DNA of 64,000 nt from Paenibacillus marchantiae (lineage in GTDB: Bacteria; Bacillota; Bacilli; Paenibacillales; Paenibacillaceae): positions 4,402,001-4,466,000 of the forward strand of contig NZ_CP118270.1 in NCBI RefSeq assembly GCF_028771845.1, given 5' to 3'. The position numbers were made by a program, and so were the translations under genes. Under the pieces are notes generated by a model, which did no database searches, was not told the DNA's origin, and saw only the letters and a list, made by a program, of their open reading frames with translations. Positions within the stretch are counted from its first letter, which is position 1; the number at the start of each line of letters is the position of its first letter. This document shows, piece after piece, positions 17,809 through 26,955 of this stretch.

Positions 17809-18993
17809 ATGAACTATTCATTTTCCAACCGGATTGCTGCATTGCAGCCTTCCATCATTCGTGAGATCCTGAAGGCTTCTTCGGGCCAAAATGTAATTCC
17901 GTTCTCTGCGGGGAATCCCGCTCCGGAGACGTTCCCTATTGAGGCGATTCGCACATTCACTCAATCGATTCTGGAACAGGACCCGGTAACAGCACTGCAA
18001 TACGGAATTACCGAAGGCTATGCCCCGCTGCGTGATACATTGACTACACATCTGAAGACAGGCTTTGACACGGGCAAAGCATCGGATGAACTGTTCATTG
18101 TATCTGGAGCACAGCAAGGAATTGAACTTGCTTGTAAAGTATTCTGCAATGAAGGCGATACGATTATCTGTGAGAGCCCGAGCTTTATCGGTTCACTGAA
18201 CTCTTTCCGGGCTTCAGGTGCAAACCTGGTCGGCGTTCCGATGGAGACGGACGGTATGGATATCGGGAAGCTGGAGCATGCCCTGCAAACCGAGCAGAAT
18301 GTAAAGATGATCTATGTGATTCCGAGCTTCCAAAACCCTACAGGTTTTACCACCAGCCTGGAGAAGCGCAAGGCAATTTATGATCTTGCCAAGAAGTATG
18401 GAGTTATGATCCTAGAAGATAACCCTTACGGAGAACTTCGGTTTCGTGGAGAAGATGTAGCGACAATTAAGTCGATGGATGATGAAGGTCTGGTTATTTA
18501 CGTAGGTTCCTTCTCCAAGATTCTGTCCGCTGGCTTGCGTGTTGGTTATGTTCTGGCTCCTTCCGAGGTTGTTCAGAAGATGGTTGTTGCCAAACAGGGA
18601 GAGGATGTACATACAGCCATGCTGCCGCAGATTCTGGCACACAAGTTCATGACTGAGTATAACTATGCAGAGCATATCAGCAGTATCCGTGCGATTTATC
18701 GCAGGAAGTCTGCCTTGATGATTGACAAGCTGCAGGAGCATATGGGTGAGTCCATTACCTTTACTCAACCGGATGGAGGGCTGTTCCTCTGGTGTGATCT
18801 GCCGGCTCATATCCCGATGCTGGATTATGCCAAAACAGCTGCTGCGGAAGGTGTAGCGGTTGTTCCGGGAACAGCTTTTCTCGTCGATGAGAACGAACCC
18901 TGCAATGCCATCAGACTTAATTTCTCAACACCTTCCGATGAGCAAATTGTGAAGGGCATCGAAATTCTGGGACAGGTTCTGCACAAATTCTAA
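17809..18993 (+). CDS. PLP-dependent aminotransferase, class I fold (2-aminoadipate / aromatic type)
   Basis: A 394-residue fold-type I aminotransferase. The PLP lysine is in YVGSFSKILS (Lys237), the NPTG motif is in SFQNPTGFTT (about residues 174-181), and YGITEGYAPLRDTL matches the MocR/LysN/AadAT branch, here without the GntR domain of MocR regulators. Such enzymes transfer amino groups from lysine-pathway, branched-chain or aromatic amino acids to 2-oxoglutarate. GGGAGG lies about 12 bases before the ATG, a rather long spacing. A small gene follows after 15 bases. Exact substrate cannot be told. Confidence 0.85.
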   Translation: MNYSFSNRIAALQPSIIREILKASSGQNVIPFSAGNPAPETFPIEAIRTFTQSILEQDPVTALQYGITEGYAPLRDTLTTHLKTGFDTGKASDELFIVSGAQQGIELACKVFCNEGDTIICESPSFIGSLNSFRASGANLVGVPMETDGMDIGKLEHALQTEQNVKMIYVIPSFQNPTGFTTSLEKRKAIYDLAKKYGVMILEDNPYGELRFRGEDVATIKSMDDEGLVIYVGSFSKILSAGLRVGYVLAPSEVVQKMVVAKQGEDVHTAMLPQILAHKFMTEYNYAEHISSIRAIYRRKSALMIDKLQEHMGESITFTQPDGGLFLWCDLPAHIPMLDYAKTAAAEGVAVVPGTAFLVDENEPCNAIRLNFSTPSDEQIVKGIEILGQVLHKF

Positions 18994-19008
18994 TTGGAGG
19001 CATATTTC

Positions 19009-19317
19009 ATGAATCAACGTTTTCGGATCACTCGATCCATGCAAGAAAATAACGAGGAGCAATCCATCTCCTTGGAAGAATGCAAACAGTATTTTGCATC
19101 CAAACCGGACTTCACGTACTCACCTGTTCTTACCGTCCAGGGACCGGAGAGCGTCATGTCCATCGATGGGGATTTCTTCATGTGGACGTATGAGAACCTG
19201 CAGATTCCATTTCGTCTGTATATGGGAGATCTGTATGTTGCCATTGTCAATGAAGCTGTCGTTCCGCAAATGATTGAAGTTGCAACGGATTTGCGATCCG
19301 ATGTGGTTGAAGGGTAA
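19009..19317 (+). CDS. Small conserved-looking protein of unknown function
   Basis: A 102-residue protein that I do not recognise. It has no signal peptide or membrane segment; the first half is charged and polar, and the second half (about 45-95) is beta-like with alternating hydrophobic residues (FFMWTYENLQIPFRLYMGDL). GGAGG lies 8 bases before the ATG, and the gene starts 15 bases after the aminotransferase stop with a shared terminator behind, so it is expressed with that enzyme. An in-frame TTG at 18994 overlaps the ribosome site and is rejected. Confidence 0.7.
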   Translation: MNQRFRITRSMQENNEEQSISLEECKQYFASKPDFTYSPVLTVQGPESVMSIDGDFFMWTYENLQIPFRLYMGDLYVAIVNEAVVPQMIEVATDLRSDVVEG

Positions 19318-19371
19318 GCAGAGGCTTGGAATGAAGTCATCCGTCAATTGTAACCATAAAAGTGTCGGGAG

Positions 19372-19396
19372 AGTCGCCAATCTGGCGACTTTTTTG
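19372..19396 (+). terminator. Terminator of the aminotransferase operon
   Basis: An 8-bp stem AGTCGCCA/TGGCGACT with a 3-base loop runs into seven T; a member of the repeated terminator family. Confidence 0.88.
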
Positions 19397-19528
19397 TTCT
19401 GAATCTATTCGTCAGTTTGCTTATTGAAATATTCAATCGATGGGGAATTGACGCTTAGGACCTGTTCGTGATAATTTATATAAATCACAAAATCCAATAA
19501 ATCCAATGAGGGAAAGGGGTTTTACGCA

Positions 19529-20029
19529 ATGTCGTCGATCGTACTTGCTGCCGCCGAAGATATTCGAAGCGAGGATTCGGAACTTTTAATCAAGGAGCTA
19601 AGCGAAGAACTGGGATTGTTATATGGCGGCGATGGGACAGCGGGATTTCAGCCATCCGATGTGGAGACACCGCGAGCAGCCTTTATTGTCGCGCGTTTGG
19701 ATGGATATCCGGTAGGCTGCGGAGCCATCAGGCCCCTTGATGATACATCTGTGGAGGTCAAGCGTATGTATACACGTTCGGATTTCCGTCGTAAAGGTGT
19801 GGCCCAGGCCATTCTGGCCGAAGCAGAACGTCTTGCGCTCGAATTCGGCTACACCAATCTGAAGCTGCAGACTGGCCCCAAACAGCCTGAGGCGGCGGCC
19901 CTTTATGAAAGAGTTGGGTACTATCGGATACCGATTTTTCACGGGGATTGGGATCGAGTACTTGCTTATCAGAAAGATCTGGTACTCAGTGCAACCCAAA
20001 GAAACGAGCATTCCTCATTGAACGCATAG
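19529..20029 (+). CDS. GNAT-family N-acetyltransferase
   Basis: A 166-residue acetyl-CoA-dependent acetyltransferase. The acetyl-CoA motif A is VKRMYTRSDFRRKGVAQAIL (about residues 74-93, RRKGVA being the pyrophosphate loop), followed by LKLQTGPKQPEAAALYERVG, the usual C-terminal part with the catalytic-region tyrosine. GAAAGGGG precedes the ATG. It stands alone between two terminators. The acceptor amine is unknown. Confidence 0.85.
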   Translation: MSSIVLAAAEDIRSEDSELLIKELSEELGLLYGGDGTAGFQPSDVETPRAAFIVARLDGYPVGCGAIRPLDDTSVEVKRMYTRSDFRRKGVAQAILAEAERLALEFGYTNLKLQTGPKQPEAAALYERVGYYRIPIFHGDWDRVLAYQKDLVLSATQRNEHSSLNA

Positions 20030-20043
20030 ATATCATCTATAAC

Positions 20044-20094
20044 AAACGAACCGAAATCTCTTGTCAGCATCCAGAGATTTCGGTTCGTTTTTTT
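20044..20094 (+). terminator. Strong terminator after the acetyltransferase
   Basis: A perfect 18-bp stem (20044-20061 with 20073-20090), an 11-base loop and seven T. It faces the end of the minus-strand GH18-like gene and may serve both. Confidence 0.9.
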
Positions 20095-20136
20095 GGTGTG
20101 TGAAAAGTTAATGGAATCAAGAATATCTAAATTCCT

Positions 20137-21411
20137 TTACTCTTTTATAACAGAGGCATTGACAGCGTCTTCCATCTGATTATTGTAGGTACGGAATAAG
20201 CCAAGGCGCCAAAAGGCTGCCCCTTTTAGATCATACCGCTTGGCAAGACCCAGTTTATCATCTATGGAAGATGAGGTTTCACTATTTAAGCTAATACCGA
20301 GCAAAAGCTTTTGTTTGGAAACGCCAGCATCTAACGCAAGCTGGATGGCCTGATCCACAAGACTGTTTGGCTCAGGAACCTGCGATTTGGTGCCGACCGG
20401 ATTATATTGGTAAGCCATAATGATGATGTCGTCTGCCAACGAAGCGAGCGTTTTGTAATCATAGCCTTTATATGCACTATTTAATGGAGGTACAGCCAAA
20501 GATAAAGCGATGTCTTTAGGCAAGGAATCCTTCAATTGTTTGACATAATTGTTCAGCAGCTTCTGCTGCTCTACTGCGTCTAGCTTAAAACCTAGTCCTT
20601 CAAAATCAAGAACAACCCCTCCGAAACCATTCTCAGCTATGGCAGCAGTTATGCCCTCAATGGACTTCTGGCGCATGCTGCTGTCACTCAACACCTTGGT
20701 CAGTTCCCCGTTTCCATCCAAAGAATAAACCATAAGATACGGTTTAATACTCTGTTTCGCTGTATCAGCAACGATGGATTTAGGTGTAACGTCACCGGCA
20801 GCAGCAGGAATTTGATACTCATCACCCTGAAGCGTAAATTGACCTTCACGATCGATGCGACTCCAGCCAAAAGCGACGGAGTTCATGGATGGTACCAAAT
20901 CGATTTCCTTATAGGATTGCAGCGCATAGAAGGCTCTCAAATGCATTTCACGTTGAGGTGAAACAAGAGAGACGGTACGAGTTGACTGGTTCCAGCCTAC
21001 ATTAACACCGAACTGACTACTGAACGAACTAAGTGGAATAAGCACACGACCTTCCCGCTGAACGGGTGGCGCTGCGAGCTTAACTTTTTCTCCATTGACG
21101 GTTGCTGTGGTGCTTCCCACTTGAAGAAGGACTTCTGTCGCTTGACCTTTTACCTTTCCAATCGCTTTCACGGTTTGCGCCTTACTGTTCCATGTAATGC
21201 TAATTCCCAGGGCTTCGCCAACCGTCCGGAAAGGGACATAGGTAACACCTTTATCAATCAGAGGGGCTGCATCGAATTTCAGAGGAACATCATCTAGCAA
21301 GACCGAAATGGCCGGTGCAGCATAGGCATCATTAAGGTTTGCAGTGGTTCCGAGTAAGGATATGGCAAGAATAGTGGCAGCAGCAGTCTTTCCTATTCGT
21401 GTATGTAACAT
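20137..21411 (-). CDS. Secreted GH18-like protein with N-terminal stalk (copper amine oxidase N) domains
   Basis: A 424-residue exported protein. A signal peptide with a basic start and hydrophobic core ends AYA-AP near residue 30. Residues ~32-160 form two copies of the 'stalk' or copper-amine-oxidase-N repeat (VTYVPFRTVGEALG and VLIPLSSFSSQFGV). The rest is a GH18 barrel with GGVVLDFEGLG, keeping the catalytic Glu of the DxxDxDxE motif, and MAYQYNP near the end. This resembles YaaH/chitinase-like cell wall hydrolases that act on peptidoglycan or chitin-like N-acetylglucosamine polymers. GGAGGA lies about 11 bases before the chosen ATG; an upstream ATG at 21435 is possible but lacks a ribosome site. 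Confidence 0.82.
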   Translation of the reverse strand: MLHTRIGKTAAATILAISLLGTTANLNDAYAAPAISVLLDDVPLKFDAAPLIDKGVTYVPFRTVGEALGISITWNSKAQTVKAIGKVKGQATEVLLQVGSTTATVNGEKVKLAAPPVQREGRVLIPLSSFSSQFGVNVGWNQSTRTVSLVSPQREMHLRAFYALQSYKEIDLVPSMNSVAFGWSRIDREGQFTLQGDEYQIPAAAGDVTPKSIVADTAKQSIKPYLMVYSLDGNGELTKVLSDSSMRQKSIEGITAAIAENGFGGVVLDFEGLGFKLDAVEQQKLLNNYVKQLKDSLPKDIALSLAVPPLNSAYKGYDYKTLASLADDIIIMAYQYNPVGTKSQVPEPNSLVDQAIQLALDAGVSKQKLLLGISLNSETSSSIDDKLGLAKRYDLKGAAFWRLGLFRTYNNQMEDAVNASVIKE

Positions 21412-21542
21412 GTTTTTTGCATTCCTCCAACTCATCAAATATAGTAGAATTGCATCTCATCTGAATCGTAATCTAGCATAAAATAGTATAGCAAAATTTT
21501 CATAGAGTTCCAATTACAAGATATGATGGGTTAAAGTAAATA

Positions 21543-21583
21543 CGCAAAGAAACGGAAATTCGTACAATTTCGGTTTCTTTGCG
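21543..21583 (-). terminator. Inverted repeat between two minus-strand genes
   Basis: 18-bp arms with one mismatch (21543-21560 with 21566-21583) and a 5-base loop. It lies downstream of the small 62-residue gene, so it may end that transcript; no clear T-run is seen. Confidence 0.5.
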
Positions 21584-21643
21584 CATAATCGCATTTCCAT
21601 TTTTTTATTTTTAAAGGGAATGAAATCAGAGGAAGTTGAATGC

Positions 21644-21832
21644 TCATTTTACAGCTGTGGTATTACCCATTTTATTCGTATCGGCAGCCAGATTCGCTGC
21701 TTCTTCCTCCGCTTTGAGGATCGAGAAATAACCAAGTATATCCCCGATCACGTTTAACGTTAGTCCGATTTTAGCTAATTCCAAGGAAGTTAGCTCCTCG
21801 TTCATCAGGTTATTTCTTTTGCCTTTGGCCAC
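21644..21832 (-). CDS. Small protein of unknown function (62 residues)
   Basis: A short gene with good signs of being real: GGGGTGA lies about 6 bases before a GTG start, and a hairpin follows the stop. The protein has a charged N-terminus (MAKGKRNNLMNEE), a central hydrophobic or amphipathic helix (LAKIGLTLNVIGDILGYFSI) and a polar tail. It is too weakly hydrophobic to call a membrane protein with certainty. I do not recognise a family. Confidence 0.55.
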   Translation of the reverse strand: MAKGKRNNLMNEELTSLELAKIGLTLNVIGDILGYFSILKAEEEAANLAADTNKMGNTTAVK

Positions 21833-21882
21833 GACGTCACCCCGAGAATCAATTTTATTTCAACATATGTTAATCATGCTCT

Positions 21883-21898
21883 GTATACTTATGTATAC
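21883..21898. promoter_or_regulatory. Repeated GTATAC palindrome in the gap before the aminopeptidase
   Basis: GTATAC-TTAT-GTATAC lies in the 251-base gap between the divergent small gene and the M29 aminopeptidase. It may be an operator or simply AT-rich promoter sequence. Nothing else recognisable was seen in this gap. Confidence 0.25.
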
Positions 21899-22083
21899 GC
21901 CTAATTGTTGGATTAAATGGGCGGAGCAATAATTGTCCCTTCGGACAGAAACTTCTGATTTTCTATTTGGTTCGAAGGATTTATATTGGCAGGGTAGTAA
22001 ATCATAGGCTGGAATATTAACGAATGATATTATGAAGAGTAATAATTAAAACAGGTATATTAATTTTAGTCAGGAGGAGGAGA

Positions 22084-23319
22084 ATGCGATTGGACTTCCG
22101 TGAACAATTAGAGCGTTACGCAGCACTCGTGGTCAACGTGGGTGTTCATGTTCAGAGGGGACAAACGCTTGTCATAACCGCGCCAATATCGGCTGCTCCG
22201 TTTGTTCGACTTGTTGTGAAACATGCTTATGAGGCCGGCGCTCATGATGTCTATATCGAGTGGAATGACGATGAGATTACGCGTTTAAAATATGAACTTG
22301 CTCCTGATTCGGTGTTCCATGAATATCCGGTGTTCCGTGCAGCCGGTTGGGAGAATTTTGCCGAAAATAATGCTGCTTTCCTGACGATCACAGCACCCAA
22401 TCCCGATCTTCTACATGGAATAGATCCACAGCGGATCATGAATTTGAATGCATCCAAAGGTAAGGCATTAGCCAAATTTCGCAGCTACGGCATGTCCAAC
22501 AAGGTCAGTTGGTCTATAGTTACGGTTCCATCAACGGCTTGGGCAGCCAAGGTGTTTCCTGATGTTGCCGAGGAGCATTTGATTGATACGATGTGGAAAG
22601 CTATCTTTAACGTTACGCGGATTAATTCGGAAGACCCCGTTGAGGCATGGAAGACACATCTTGAGCTGCTTAGAAACAAGACGGAGCAGCTTAATCGTAA
22701 AAAGTATCGAGCACTTCGGTACCGTGGACCTGGTACGGATCTGCGGATAGAACTGTCGCCTAAACATATCTGGGTAAGTGATGCGGATAACATCAACGAA
22801 AAGGGTGTTTCATTTTTGGCAAACATTCCGTCAGAAGAAGTATGGACTGTTCCGTTAAAGCAAGGGGTGAACGGCACGGTTCGCAGTACTAAGCCGCTAA
22901 GTTATGAAGGATATCTAATTGATGATTTCTCCTTGACGTTTGAAAATGGGAAAATTATTAATATTCAAGCAACGCAAGGGCTTGAGGTGCTAAAAAGATT
23001 AATTAGCATCGACGAAGGTGCGGTCTATCTGGGCGAGATTGCGTTGGTGCCGCATCATTCTCCGATTTCAGACTCAGGGCTTGTTTTTTACAACTCTCTC
23101 TTTGACGAAAATGCATCCAACCATCTCGCGATCGGTAATGCTTATCCATTCTGTCTTGAGGGAGGGAACGAAATGACTGAAGCGGAAAAGGCGGCGAACG
23201 GTGTGAACTCAAGCCTCATTCATGTCGATTTTATGATTGGATCGGCTAATATGGACATTGACGGAGAACTTGCAAATGGAGGCCTGGAACCTGTGTTTCG
23301 TAACGGTAACTGGGCGTAG
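22084..23319 (+). CDS. Aminopeptidase, M29 family (AmpS/AmpT type)
   Basis: A 411-residue cytoplasmic metallo-aminopeptidase. The length is that of the family. The N-terminal domain begins LDFREQLERYAALVVNVGVH, and the catalytic C-terminal domain shows the metal ligands: Glu in SEEVWTVP, Glu in GEIALVPHHSP, and the His and Asp residues in HLAIGNAYP and HVDFMIGS. It removes N-terminal amino acids with broad specificity using a two-metal centre. AGGAGGAG lies just before the ATG. A tetR gene follows 49 bases later, so the two are probably co-transcribed. Confidence 0.9.
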   Translation: MRLDFREQLERYAALVVNVGVHVQRGQTLVITAPISAAPFVRLVVKHAYEAGAHDVYIEWNDDEITRLKYELAPDSVFHEYPVFRAAGWENFAENNAAFLTITAPNPDLLHGIDPQRIMNLNASKGKALAKFRSYGMSNKVSWSIVTVPSTAWAAKVFPDVAEEHLIDTMWKAIFNVTRINSEDPVEAWKTHLELLRNKTEQLNRKKYRALRYRGPGTDLRIELSPKHIWVSDADNINEKGVSFLANIPSEEVWTVPLKQGVNGTVRSTKPLSYEGYLIDDFSLTFENGKIINIQATQGLEVLKRLISIDEGAVYLGEIALVPHHSPISDSGLVFYNSLFDENASNHLAIGNAYPFCLEGGNEMTEAEKAANGVNSSLIHVDFMIGSANMDIDGELANGGLEPVFRNGNWA

Positions 23320-23368
23320 AATTAATAATCATAGATCAATAATTGGTAATAAAACGAGGAGGATTCAA

Positions 23369-24043
23369 ATGTCACCCAGAAACATTCTGAAGGACCAACA
23401 AATGAGAAAGGAACGCATTGAGCATATCTTAAATTCAGCCTTGCAAACCATGGCGAAACGTGGGATTGATTCAACCAATATTAAAGATATTGCCAAGGAA
23501 GCAAAACTTAGCGTAGGCAATATCTATACCTACTTTACTTCGAAGGACGAAATTTTCAGTGAGGTTCTGCGTCGAGGACAAACGATGTATGGGAGGACTA
23601 TTGCACAAATAGCAGACATGGATATAGATCCTCGTGAAAAACTATTCGAGATTAGCAAAGGGTGGTTATCAAACGAGAGTAACTGGGCCTTCACCATCAT
23701 GCTCCAAAGTATACGAACAAATCATGCCGTCAGCACTGAAATAAAACAAGCTGCAACCCAGAGATTTACGGACAATCTGGAACCTTTGGCAGAGATTTTT
23801 CGCCAAGGACAGGAGGCGGGCGGCATCATACAAGGAGATACTCGACAACTTGCATTTTATTTTGTAAGTCTGATTCAAGGTCTGACCTTGCAGCTCGCTC
23901 CCGGTTATGAAATACAAGTAGATATTGACCCCCAAAAAATTGTTCGTCTTTTTATGGAACCAGAAACAGTGGTATCAACCGCTGGTCTATTTGAAGGAAA
24001 TAACGATTTAAGTTACATAAATAAAAAAATGTTTGACAGGTAA
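23369..24043 (+). CDS. TetR-family transcriptional regulator
   Basis: A 224-residue TetR protein. The helix-turn-helix is IKDIAKEAKLSVGNIYTYFT preceded by RIEHILNSALQTMAKRG. The ligand domain is all-alpha and of usual length. ACGAGGAGGA lies 6 bases before the ATG; the longer frame from 23237 overlaps the aminopeptidase and is rejected. It stands between the aminopeptidase and the sulfonate-type importer and may regulate one or both. Confidence 0.87.
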   Translation: MSPRNILKDQQMRKERIEHILNSALQTMAKRGIDSTNIKDIAKEAKLSVGNIYTYFTSKDEIFSEVLRRGQTMYGRTIAQIADMDIDPREKLFEISKGWLSNESNWAFTIMLQSIRTNHAVSTEIKQAATQRFTDNLEPLAEIFRQGQEAGGIIQGDTRQLAFYFVSLIQGLTLQLAPGYEIQVDIDPQKIVRLFMEPETVVSTAGLFEGNNDLSYINKKMFDR

Positions 24044-24110
24044 GAAATGGTATTGGTAATATATCGTATAACAAAACGAACCGAAATTCACTTTGTTGAT
24101 TTGCAATCGT

Positions 24111-24167
24111 AGAGATTTACACTGCCCCGCTTTATTTGCAGTGGAAAGGGGTAAATCTCTTTTTTTT
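24111..24167 (+). terminator. Terminator after tetR
   Basis: A 10-bp outer stem AGAGATTTAC/GTAAATCTCT with a 5-bp inner stem ACTGC/GCAGT runs into eight T. It separates the aminopeptidase-tetR unit from the importer operon. Confidence 0.88.
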
Positions 24168-24225
24168 GCCTCAAAACCAAGTAAACATGTAAGTATTATT
24201 GATTAAATGTGAAAGGGTGTCTTTA

Positions 24226-25002
24226 ATGTCTGGGGATATGCTTATGATCAGTGACCTGAACAAAACGTTTGTCGCCCCTGTAGGCGAAATCATTGCGTTA
24301 AACAACATTCAGCTCAAAGTTCGAAAAGGTGAATTAGTAACTATCATTGGTCCGAGCGGATGTGGAAAAAGCACTTTGCTTAAAATTGTGGCTGGCTTAG
24401 ATACACAGTATACGGGAACTGTGCTGCTCAACGGCAAACCGATTGCAGGCCCCAGCATAGAGAAAGGATTCATTTTTCAGGAGCCCCGGCTATTTCCATG
24501 GTTAACGGTGGAGAAAAACATTGCAGCCAATCTCTCTCTTAGAGATCCTGTTGTCCGCCGAAAGGTGGAGGAACTAATTGAACTGGTCCGTTTAAAAGGG
24601 TTTGAAAAATCATATCCTCGTGAATTGTCAGGAGGTATGGCACAGCGCGTCGCCATTGCCAGAGCTTTGCTGCGTAACCCGGATGTATTGTTGCTGGATG
24701 AGCCTTTTGGAGCGCTCGACGCATTTACTCGGTCTCATTTGCAGGAAGTACTGCTTGATATTTGGCAACGCAATGGAACAACAATGTTGTTTGTAACCCA
24801 CGATCTCGATGAAGCCGTCTTCCTAGGGGAACGAGTCGTCATTATGAATCCGCGTCCAGGTCATATTCGGAGTATTCTCTCGATTGATTTACCTTTTCCT
24901 CGAAAAAGATCAAGCAGTGCATTTCAGGAGATGCGGAGACTGGTATTAAATGAGTTCGAAAAAGTGGATGAGCCTTTATATGATGTAGGCGGCGGTATAT
25001 AG
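24226..25002 (+). CDS. ABC transporter ATPase, SsuB/TauB type
   Basis: A 258-residue ATPase of the nitrate/sulfonate/taurine importer family. Walker A is GPSGCGKST (42-50), the Q-loop FQEPRLFPW, the signature LSGGMAQ (134-140), Walker B VLLLDEP (154-160), D-loop GALD and switch His in VTHDLDE. GAAAGGGTG lies about 6 bases before the ATG at 24226; a TTG at 24199 in frame is less likely. It is the first gene of an operon with a binding protein, two permeases and a flavin monooxygenase. Confidence 0.93.
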   Translation: MSGDMLMISDLNKTFVAPVGEIIALNNIQLKVRKGELVTIIGPSGCGKSTLLKIVAGLDTQYTGTVLLNGKPIAGPSIEKGFIFQEPRLFPWLTVEKNIAANLSLRDPVVRRKVEELIELVRLKGFEKSYPRELSGGMAQRVAIARALLRNPDVLLLDEPFGALDAFTRSHLQEVLLDIWQRNGTTMLFVTHDLDEAVFLGERVVIMNPRPGHIRSILSIDLPFPRKRSSSAFQEMRRLVLNEFEKVDEPLYDVGGGI

Positions 25003-25056
25003 CATTGTCCAAAGGATAAGAAGAATGTACAGCATATTAAAGGGAGAGTGGTTTAT

Positions 25057-26067
25057 ATGAAAAAATCTCATCTAGTTCTTGTTATGGTGCTCGCGTTGTC
25101 TTTATTGACTATGGCTTGTGCAACCAAAAGTTCAAATGAAAACGCAAGTGGTTCAGGCAAGAGCCAAAATGTAACCGTCAAAATTGGGATTCAGGGAAGT
25201 GGGGGCTTATTCGGTAAAGCACGTGAAGAAAAATGGTTTGAACAAGAATTTGAAAAAACAGGGGCCAAAGTGGAGTGGATTGAGTTTCAGAGCGGACCGC
25301 CCATGACAGAGGCTATTGCTTCCAATAAGCTGGATATCGCCAGCCTGGGGAACATGCCAATTATCGCAGCACAAGCAGCGAATATTCCTTTCAAAATCGT
25401 ATCGCAAGTTCTAGACGGAAAAAATAACGTTGCAATTATTGTACCTGCCGGTAGTACCGCCAAGTCACTTAGTGACTTGAAAGGCAAGAAGATTGCCGTG
25501 ACAAAAGGAAGCAATGCATATAACTTTCTATACCGTGGCTTGGAGAAGTCCGGTTTAACAGATAAAGATTTTGAAATCATTCAGCTACAGCCCGACGAGA
25601 CACAGTCTGCGTTTGAAACCGGCAGTGTGGATGCCTGGGCGACATGGGACCCTTACATTACACTTAATACCTTAACGGGAAAAGGAAAAGTGTTGTCTGA
25701 CGGAGAGCAGCTTGGCGTATTGTCTCCTTCGTTTACGATCGCGGGATCTGATTTTGCAGAGGAGCATCCAGAGCTTGTTACTCTGTACTTGAAGGTAGTT
25801 AATAAAGCATTGAAGTGGGAAAGCGAGCATGAAACCGAAGCGATCGACAGATATGCAGCTGAACGTAATGTTCCTGCCAGTGTTATTAGTGGGACATTCG
25901 AACGTTCCCGGATGATTAACACGCCAGTTAATGAAGATATCGTAGATGAAATGCAGCAAACAGCGGATTTTCAATATAAAGTGAAGAACATTCGGAATCA
26001 GGTTGTGATCAAAACTATAACGGACAATCAATATATCGACGCAGCTCTCAAGGATCCACTGAAATAA
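25057..26067 (+). CDS. Substrate-binding lipoprotein, SsuA/TauA type
   Basis: A 336-residue binding protein of the NMT1/SsuA family with lipobox LTMAC at about residues 19-23. Family features include LKGKKIAVTKGSNAYNFLYR and the VDAWATWDPY motif near residue 195, which is typical of aliphatic sulfonate-binding proteins. AGGGAGAG precedes the ATG at 25057. It should deliver a sulfonate or related organosulfur compound to the permeases downstream. Confidence 0.9.
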   Translation: MKKSHLVLVMVLALSLLTMACATKSSNENASGSGKSQNVTVKIGIQGSGGLFGKAREEKWFEQEFEKTGAKVEWIEFQSGPPMTEAIASNKLDIASLGNMPIIAAQAANIPFKIVSQVLDGKNNVAIIVPAGSTAKSLSDLKGKKIAVTKGSNAYNFLYRGLEKSGLTDKDFEIIQLQPDETQSAFETGSVDAWATWDPYITLNTLTGKGKVLSDGEQLGVLSPSFTIAGSDFAEEHPELVTLYLKVVNKALKWESEHETEAIDRYAAERNVPASVISGTFERSRMINTPVNEDIVDEMQQTADFQYKVKNIRNQVVIKTITDNQYIDAALKDPLK

Positions 26068-26103
26068 ACATAATGACCCCTATAGAAGAGAGGCGTTCAC
26101 TAG

Positions 26104-26955
26104 ATGCAAATGCGTGCAGAAAAGGCAGTTATTCCCCCTTTAATTCAAAAGAAAAACTCGGTTAAGAGGCGAAAGCTTTACTTAAGAGCTAGCAATATGG
26201 TACTAGGGCTTATCGTTCCGGTGTCTTTGTTAATCGTGTGGGAAGTAGCCGGGGCTATGGGATATTTGAACCCGGTTCTGCTTCCAACGCCAAGCAGCAT
26301 ATGGAAAGAGCTTGTCAGCATGACGGAGACGGGTGAACTTGTGAGGCATTTGGGCATATCGACGTGGAGAGCTCTGCTTGGTTTTCTGATTGGAGGCGGT
26401 CTTGGTCTAAGCATGGGCTTGTGGGTCGGATTTTCTTACAAGACAGAGCGACTGTTGGACCCTTCTTTTCAAATGCTGCGGACGCTGCCGCACTTGGCCA
26501 TTGCCCCCTTGTTCATTTTGTGGTTCGGTTTCGGTGAAACTTCAAAATTGCTGCTGATAGCCAAAGGCTCTTTCTTTCCACTGTATGTTAATACTTTTCT
26601 GGGTATCCGATCCGTTGACAGCAAGTTATTTGATGTAGGAAAGGTGCTGCAATTCAGCAAATGGCAGATGATCACGAAGTTAATTCTTCCAGCATCTCTG
26701 CCGAATATCTTTCTGGGGATACGTTTATCCGTCAGTGTCGCCTGGCTGGGTCTGGTCGTTGCCGAATTGATGGGTTCTAGTGCAGGCTTGGGATATCTGA
26801 TCAATGATGCTAGATCGTTCTCACTCACCACTGTAGTGTTCGTGGGAATCATTGTTTTTGCTGTCGTCGGCAAACTGTCAGATTCTATCATTAAGCTTCT
26901 GGAGGCGAGAGCGCTACGGTGGCATGACGGTTTTAAAGGAGAAGAAGCAAAATGA
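26104..26955 (+). CDS. ABC transporter permease, SsuC type (first)
   Basis: A 283-residue permease with about six membrane segments and the family pattern LPTPSSIWKEL near the N-terminus, LFILWFGFGE and FPLYVNTFLGIRSVD in the middle and AELMGSSAGLGYLINDAR near the end. It is closely similar to the next gene, so the importer has a heterodimeric channel made from a duplicated permease gene. It overlaps the next gene as ATGA. Confidence 0.92.
   Translation: MQMRAEKAVIPPLIQKKNSVKRRKLYLRASNMVLGLIVPVSLLIVWEVAGAMGYLNPVLLPTPSSIWKELVSMTETGELVRHLGISTWRALLGFLIGGGLGLSMGLWVGFSYKTERLLDPSFQMLRTLPHLAIAPLFILWFGFGETSKLLLIAKGSFFPLYVNTFLGIRSVDSKLFDVGKVLQFSKWQMITKLILPASLPNIFLGIRLSVSVAWLGLVVAELMGSSAGLGYLINDARSFSLTTVVFVGIIVFAVVGKLSDSIIKLLEARALRWHDGFKGEEAK

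Noticed and set aside
23237..23368. Upstream extension of the tetR frame into the aminopeptidase gene
   Set aside because: It overlaps the conserved end of the aminopeptidase; the ATG at 23369 with AGGAGG-like site is preferred.
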